From contig CAKKTI010000142.1 in assembly GCA_920105805.1 (NCBI GenBank), forward strand, positions 1 to 46,053: a stretch of DNA of 46,053 nt. The letters run 5' to 3'. Positions within the stretch are counted from its first letter, which is position 1. Each line of letters opens with the position of its first letter. This DNA comes from Condylostoma magnum. Lineage: Eukaryota > Ciliophora > Heterotrichea > Heterotrichida > Condylostomatidae. Below, one piece after another: positions 39,634 through 46,053 of the stretch. Position numbers and translations under genes: made by a program. The notes beneath the pieces are model-generated. The model did not search any database. It had not been told where the DNA came from and saw only the letters and a program-made list of their open reading frames with translations.

Positions 39634-41745
39634 CTAACTTTTCTTAAGTTTAGCAGGTAATCTCAGTTCAGGAAGATCAGTAGCTCTTTTAGCAATTTTA
39701 CTAATTAAATTTTTACTATACTTACTTCCTTTTTATTATTTAGCTTCATTTATCATTTTATTAATAGGTTATAATCGCTAAGTCAGATTTTAAACCATGC
39801 TATCAAGATTATCAATTCTCTAATTAGCTGTTTTTATTTCAGATAATACTTAAGTTAATTAGTTCTCTAAAAACTCATTATTATATTCCTAATTGTTGAT
39901 TATAACTGATTTAGCTTATAAAGGCTTAGGAGGTGAAAATAAGTCTTAGCCTCATTACATCTGCTTAATCTCTTAAAAATTAGGCTTTTATTTAATCTAT
40001 TCAATTGCTTCCTCTTTACTTTCCTTAATTTTTTCCATTCTTTTAATAGCAATTTTCCTAACATCCTTTGCATCATTAGGAAACTCGTCTAGAATCATTA
40101 AGAAGTTATTTTTCGATAGTATCAGAAACTCAGAATGTCCAATGATCTAAATTGTGTCTAATCTTGTGCATTCCACAACAATCTCAATCTCTCCTACATA
40201 AGAGCCCTTATAAAACGACTTGAAAGGAGTGTTTCCTACTTCAATAACAAGATCTATTCTTCCTTAAGTAATAAAATAGACCTCATCTGCATGATCATCT
40301 TCCTTATACAAGTACTCAGAATCCCCAAGTTTTAGAGGTCTTAAAAGAGGCATAGTGGCAACTAGAAATGCATTATCCCTTCCATTAAAAAACGCTAATT
40401 CCTGTGCAATTCCATCATACATAGAACACGCCACATCATATCTAAGAGCTTTAGATAAATCATTAAACAAAGAATGCTTATCCGTCCATACTGTTCCTAG
40501 TTTTATAGTATTGTATTTAATGGCATCTCTTATTCTGTTCCTGCACTATGTCGAAATTCCAGTTTAATCCGCAAATTCTTACACAGCTGCTAATTTTGAT
40601 TTTAAGATTGTATCTCTAGAATCAATTACACCTAGCATGGAACTTAATGACCCAATTGTAAAGGAATAGAATCCAACTCCTAGAATCATTCATATAATAG
40701 CCATCATCATTTCTAGGTCTGTTGTAGCTAAAATATCACCATAACCTACAGTTGTTACAGTTGTAAAGGCTCAGTACATAGCTGCCAAGTACTATCTGCT
40801 TTCATCTTCATCTATGTATCCTCCTTTTACAACCCATGAATCAGGCACAAATCCCTCTAATTTTGCTACAAAAAACCAAATACAGGCCACAATATGCACA
40901 CAGACTCCTACTGTAATTGCAAATTTGAGCATTTTGAAAAAATGCACATTTATCTTCAAATTATCTTACACTTTTTCAAGTAAATTACACTCCTTATAAT
41001 ACTTGAAGATTTTAGCCATTCTAGCTATTCTTAAAAGTTTGTAAAGTCTTGGTAATCGTATTAGTCTTACTAACGTGTTATAACGGCTGCTTGAAGAAGA
41101 CTGATCTCCTTCCCCGAGGGATTGTTCTATTAGACTAAATGGAATACAAGCTATTAAATCTAAGATAAACCATCCTGATAGATATCCTATCGCTATCTTT
41201 CTAGGGTTTAATACTTCATCACCTTCATCGTTAGTATAGGTGCTTAGGAAGTTTATTGTAATATCTAAGAAGAAGAGACTGTCAATCATTAGCTCTAGAA
41301 TAGTTCATGCATTGAAATATACAGGCTCAGTAAAGGCTAATCTGTAGGGCATTATGGTAGCTGTGTAAAATAATAGTAAAGTTATTATAACATTTCACAG
41401 TAATTTAAAACTGCTGTTATATCTTATTTGATATCATTAAGGAGTGAATATAACTTCATTTTCTTCATCTACTAATAAAGGGTTGTTTTCTCCCTCTATT
41501 TGATCCTCCTCAAGATTGTCCAGGTCATTTTCGAATCCATATACCAGTAATTCCTCGTTTAAATTTCTAATTGCTTTACGAATTTTTATACTAAAAATTG
41601 CCCGTTTCCATACAAAATAGTATTTGTACTTTCCTTATTTTGGGTTATCATCTAAGTTTCCTAATTAATTACTTTAATCTTATTTATCTGCCAAATTTTC
41701 ATCACTAAACTAAGTGCTAAGTAAGGGTTGTTCAGCTTTACTCAT
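39634..41745 (-). CDS. Voltage-gated cyclic-nucleotide-binding K+ channel (EAG/HCN-like)
   Basis: 703 residues. The transmembrane core (~125-370) includes an S3 (DSLFFLDITINFLSTY), an Arg-rich S4 (RLIRLPRLYKLLRIARM) and the pore AMYWAFTTVTTVGYGDI with selectivity filter VGYGD, so it should be K+-selective. A C-linker and a cyclic-nucleotide-binding fold follow (about 475-600; VYFITQGRIDLVIEVG, SYVGEIEI). The usual FGE/Arg ligand region is altered, so nucleotide binding is unsure. The Trp of the pore helix is TGA (40773-40771); TGA is also Trp at TPQ-W-YQIR, KLL-W-NVI, NA-W-TILE and AII-W-MIL. In-frame TAG at 39634 is taken as the stop, as the following residues look non-coding. Confidence 0.94.
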
Positions 41746-41824
41746 ATTTAAATAATAATTATGTACTTATAATGTATAAATAGAACGTTAGTAATGAAAA
41801 GTTTTAATCTATTTTATAAGCAAA

Positions 41825-43363
<1,539 letters not shown>

Positions 43364-43389
43364 TTTATTATAATTATTGGCTAAATATA
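43364..43389. promoter_or_regulatory. 26-bp divergent intergenic region (CDPK / HAD)
   Basis: Two divergent, well-supported genes have their start codons separated by only 26 AT-rich bases. On the CDPK side the start context is AATAAAATGG. Both promoters must be here or lie within the flanking coding regions. Confidence 0.5.
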
Positions 43390-44214
43390 ATGGAATATTA
43401 AGCAGTAGTTCTAGATTGTGATGGAGTTCTTTGAAATGGAATGGAAGTAATTTCAGGTGGGCCTGAGACTGTTTAAGGTTTAATTGATAAGGGAATTTAA
43501 GTTTTTTATTTAACTAATGTTTCTACAAAGTCAAGAAGAGGGATTCTAGAAAAACTTACATAATTAGGATATCCTGCTTAACTCGAGAATGTTTACTGTC
43601 CAAGTAGTTATATTGGGAAATACTTTAAAAAGAACTATCCTGATATAAGGAAATTACTTTGCTTTGGGGGGTAAGAGTTCAATAATGAGATAGAGGAGTC
43701 AGGGTTTGCAATTATAGATGTTAATTAATTAGAGTTCCCGATCCCATAATCATAATTTTAGATTTTATAAGTAGATGAGGAAATTTAAGGAATTGTAATT
43801 GGAATGGATTTTTAAGTAAACTACTAAAAGTTGCTGTATGCATAAATATGCATGTAAAAGGGAGCAGTGATTGTTTCAGCCAATAGAGACTTGCATATTA
43901 ACACAAACAAACATCATTATCCAGCTACAGGATCCTTTGCTGTGTTTTTAGAGACAGCTTATGGGTAATAAGTACTTAATTTGGGAAAACCTAACATTTT
44001 TAGCTTGCAAACTATCATAAGTGAAAATTAGTTAGAAGATTCTAAAATTTTAGTAGTTGGAGATAGATTAGAGTATGATATAAAATAAGCATAAGACCTA
44101 TAAATCGATTCTTTATTTGTAACATCCGGAGTCCAAGAAGAGAGAGATATTGAGAGAACAGGAATCCAGCCAACTTACAAGTCTACATCTTTATATGAGT
44201 TTTTTAATAGTTAA
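43390..44214 (+). CDS. HAD-family phosphatase (PGP/4-nitrophenylphosphatase type)
   Basis: 274 residues. Motif I is DCDGVLW (nucleophile Asp-9, general acid Asp-11), followed by a motif II-like YLTNVSTKSR. The cap region includes IVIGMDFQVNYQKLLYAQ, then ANRDLHI. GKPNIFSLQTII and motif IV VVGDRLEYDI complete the fold. This is the pattern of phosphoglycolate/pyridoxal phosphate/4-nitrophenyl phosphatases, so small phosphorylated metabolites are likely substrates. The Trp of DCDGVLW is a TGA codon (43432). The frame ends at TAA 44212, with one base before the ATG of the next gene (TAAAATGG). Confidence 0.93.
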
Positions 44215-44215
44215 A

Positions 44216-44671
44216 ATGGAAATATCTTACATTGATTATGAATGTGCTTTTGAATTATGTAGTTAAATATTTGAATTATTAGTACTTAATAAGGAAAATA
44301 AGAACTCTATATAAATGCTCGATTATATTCCTGAAAAGTCTAGAAATAATGAGTACAATTAAAACCATCATAACTTAGCTCATTAAGTTGCAGAGTAATA
44401 TAGTAAGTACCTAGATCTAGTACAATAATTACCGTTAAGTATATAGAAACTAGTTATTGAAATAGAATAAAGTAATTTTTATTTAGTGGATGATATATTA
44501 TTCATCACTTAATACCAAAATCCTGAATTATTTATTTAGTATATCAAATAGAATTATTCTATAGTAGAAGATATAGGAATTTTTGTACCGGAATCAAAAA
44601 GAAGAATATTAAAACAAAAGTGTGACCTAGATATAAAGAGTTTGGAAGAATTTATAGAACAGGTTGAATAA
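44216..44671 (+). CDS. Small helical protein of unknown function
   Basis: 151 residues if TAA at 44669 stops (159 to the next TGA). Composition is acidic and helical (MEISYIDYECAFELCSQIFE …, ending LDIKSLEEFIEQVE). No motif is recognised. It abuts the HAD phosphatase with one base between stop and start, and converges on the ankyrin gene. Its codon pattern looks like real coding sequence, with no TGA to 44693. Confidence 0.6.
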
Positions 44672-44733
44672 TTTTTATATTTTTGTGTATTTTGAATACC
44701 TTTTAATAAGTTATATATACTAATATAGTCAAT

Positions 44734-45690
44734 TTATTCTGTATTAAATAACTGGGATTTTATATATGTATTAATTGACTCTATGTTTTGCTATATTAGA
44801 TGCCTGGAATAATCCTTTATTAGCTTATTCACCAATGTATTAACTTATTTTAACCGCATATGCATAATATCTTCTAAATTCTAATTAATAGAATTATTCT
44901 ACAATAAGCAAGCTCTAAACTTTTACATTTTGTATCGAATATTATAATTGCTTCGAAGTCTTTTAATTTATTTAGGCTAAATTGGTTATATCATTATTCC
45001 ATTATCTATTAATTTGTTAACAGCTGTCTCTAATAGTGAAATTTGATATTACTACAGAAATACTTTGGTTTGTATTCTTACTTTCTAAAATATGCTTTTA
45101 ATTAAATTGTCTCCTTATGCTAGAAATTCACCTTATATATACTCTTCGATTAATTACATTTCTTTACTATTAACTATTGCGTAGTTCGAACAGTTCTATT
45201 AAGCGTTTTAAAGCAAGCTAGTAATTCACTCATCTTGAGACTTTTATATAGCCGATTTTCCTTACTGTTTATGATTTACCCTGTCTAATATTTAAATGTT
45301 TGCTTATTTTTAGATTAGAAGTCTAATTATCTAAGTATTTCTCATATAAACAGCTGCAAATAAGGGAGTCCATCCATGTATATCAGTTTGATTAATATCA
45401 GCTCCATTCTTTATAAGGAATTTTGCTATTCTTAACTAATTATACCAGCAGGCAATAAAAAGAGGCGATTACCCTGCATTATTAGAACAATTTATTTCAG
45501 CATTATTGTTAATTAAAATTGCACAGATTTAAAAGTTTCCTTATTTAACAGCTAGACTCAAGGCTGAATATCCTTACTAATTACAATTTACAATATTTGT
45601 GTAATTTAGCTGGTATAAAAACTGTCTAACTCGCATAATATCCCCTTTTTCTACCGCAATCATTAGCTAGCAATATTCTTTTTATTCCAT
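44734..45690 (-). CDS. Ankyrin-repeat protein
   Basis: 318 residues from ATG 45690. About four ankyrin repeats lie in the first 140 residues: GYSALSLAVKQGNFQICAIL, GQSPLFIACWYNQLRIAKFL then NGADINQ, and GWTPLFAAVYMRNTQIIRLL. The C-terminal half is a Lys/Gln-rich helical region without a recognised domain. TGA is Trp at QDE-W-ITSL. There is no TGA stop before the opposing gene, so a TAA must terminate; 44736-44734 is a reasonable choice but the exact end is uncertain. Confidence 0.75.
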
Positions 45691-45780
45691 AGTTATTTTA
45701 TATAATAGAAGTCTTTATTAAGTATTTTTTTTCAGTATGAAACCTTTTATAATTTCAGGCTTATTTTGTTGATAAATAAT

Positions 45781-46053
45781 ATGGCTCTACTAGACGCTTT
45801 CTTCAGGTTCTTTGGGAAGTTTAGTTCCCGGCATCCTTTCATTGTACTTCTCGGATGCTTCATATTCACAGGTCTTTGCTGTATTGGTTTTGTGTGGATG
45901 AACGTCTAAACTAATCCTTAAAAGCTTTGGGTTAATCCTGATAGTCGTTCAAATAAGGAGTAAAACTATTTTGAGGATAAGTTTGGGAAATTTTATAGGG
46001 TGAATTAGGCTATATTCACAGCTCGGCATGACACTGACTCAACAGATGTATTT
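45781..46053 (+). CDS. NPC1/Patched-like transporter, 5' part
   Basis: The first 91 codons, cut by the window edge. A short cytosolic N-terminus (MALLDAFFRFFGKFSSRHP) leads into a membrane helix (FIVLLGCFIFTGLCCIGFVW), then KLWVNPDSRSNKEQNYFEDK and FGKFYRVNQAIFT. This last motif is that of the first luminal domain of the NPC1/Patched (RND, sterol-sensing) family. Only the start is visible, so subfamily and substrate are not determined. Confidence 0.8.

Overview
The window is the left end of a ciliate macronuclear chromosome. Bases 1-97 are twelve perfect copies of an 8-base telomere unit (C strand ACACCCTT). About 1.8 kb of subtelomere follows, holding a four-copy 127-bp GC-rich tandem repeat. 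From 1870 to the right edge the DNA is packed with genes. Reading TAA and TAG as Gln and TGA as Trp turns many short standard-code pieces into long open frames with clear homology. In-frame TGA falls on invariant Trp positions of a K+ channel pore, a HAD phosphatase, a CDPK, a steroid 5-alpha-reductase-like enzyme and an FW domain. TGA also ends genes (the VPS4 homologue is the clearest), and in several tandem pairs TAA or TAG must be the stop. All three stop codons therefore look context dependent. This resembles the Condylostoma (heterotrich) code and is close to the Loxodes-type karyorelict code. No introns were needed for any gene. I infer a heterotrich or karyorelict ciliate but cannot name the species.

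Layout. 1870-12831 (+) is a giant fibrocystin-L/PKHD1L1-like receptor. 13020-13942 (-) is a decayed P-loop gene. 14461-17047 (+) is a Ca2+-dependent kinase abutting a RING/FW-domain protein. 27223-17132 (-) is a same-strand run: DP transcription factor, giant surface protein, zinc-finger protein, SPIN90/Ldb17-like protein. VPS4 (+, 27259) starts 35 bp from the DP start. A tRNA gene lies at 28605-28682 (-). 32168-28696 (-) holds a GNAT/serpin-like protein and a helical (TPR-like) protein. 32358-34651 (+) holds a CCCH-RING protein and an F-box-like coiled-coil protein. 43363-34718 (-) is a run of seven genes: CDPK, cyclic-nucleotide-type K+ channel, 5-alpha-reductase-like, DHHC palmitoyltransferase, PP2C, coiled coil, Kelch. 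43390-44671 (+) holds a HAD phosphatase and a small unknown. 45690-44734 (-) is an ankyrin protein. The window ends inside an NPC1/Patched-like gene at 45781.

The most striking feature is the joining of tandem genes. Neighbouring same-strand genes are separated by 1-33 bp. Four junctions have the same 8-mer TAAAATGG, in which TAA is in frame as the last codon of the upstream gene and ATG starts the next. The favoured start context (AATAAAATG) would itself supply a stop to the preceding gene. Several genes share a Ca2+/lipid/membrane signalling theme (two MGCC-starting kinases, PP2C, DHHC enzyme, cNMP-type channel), but I see no proof that they form one pathway.
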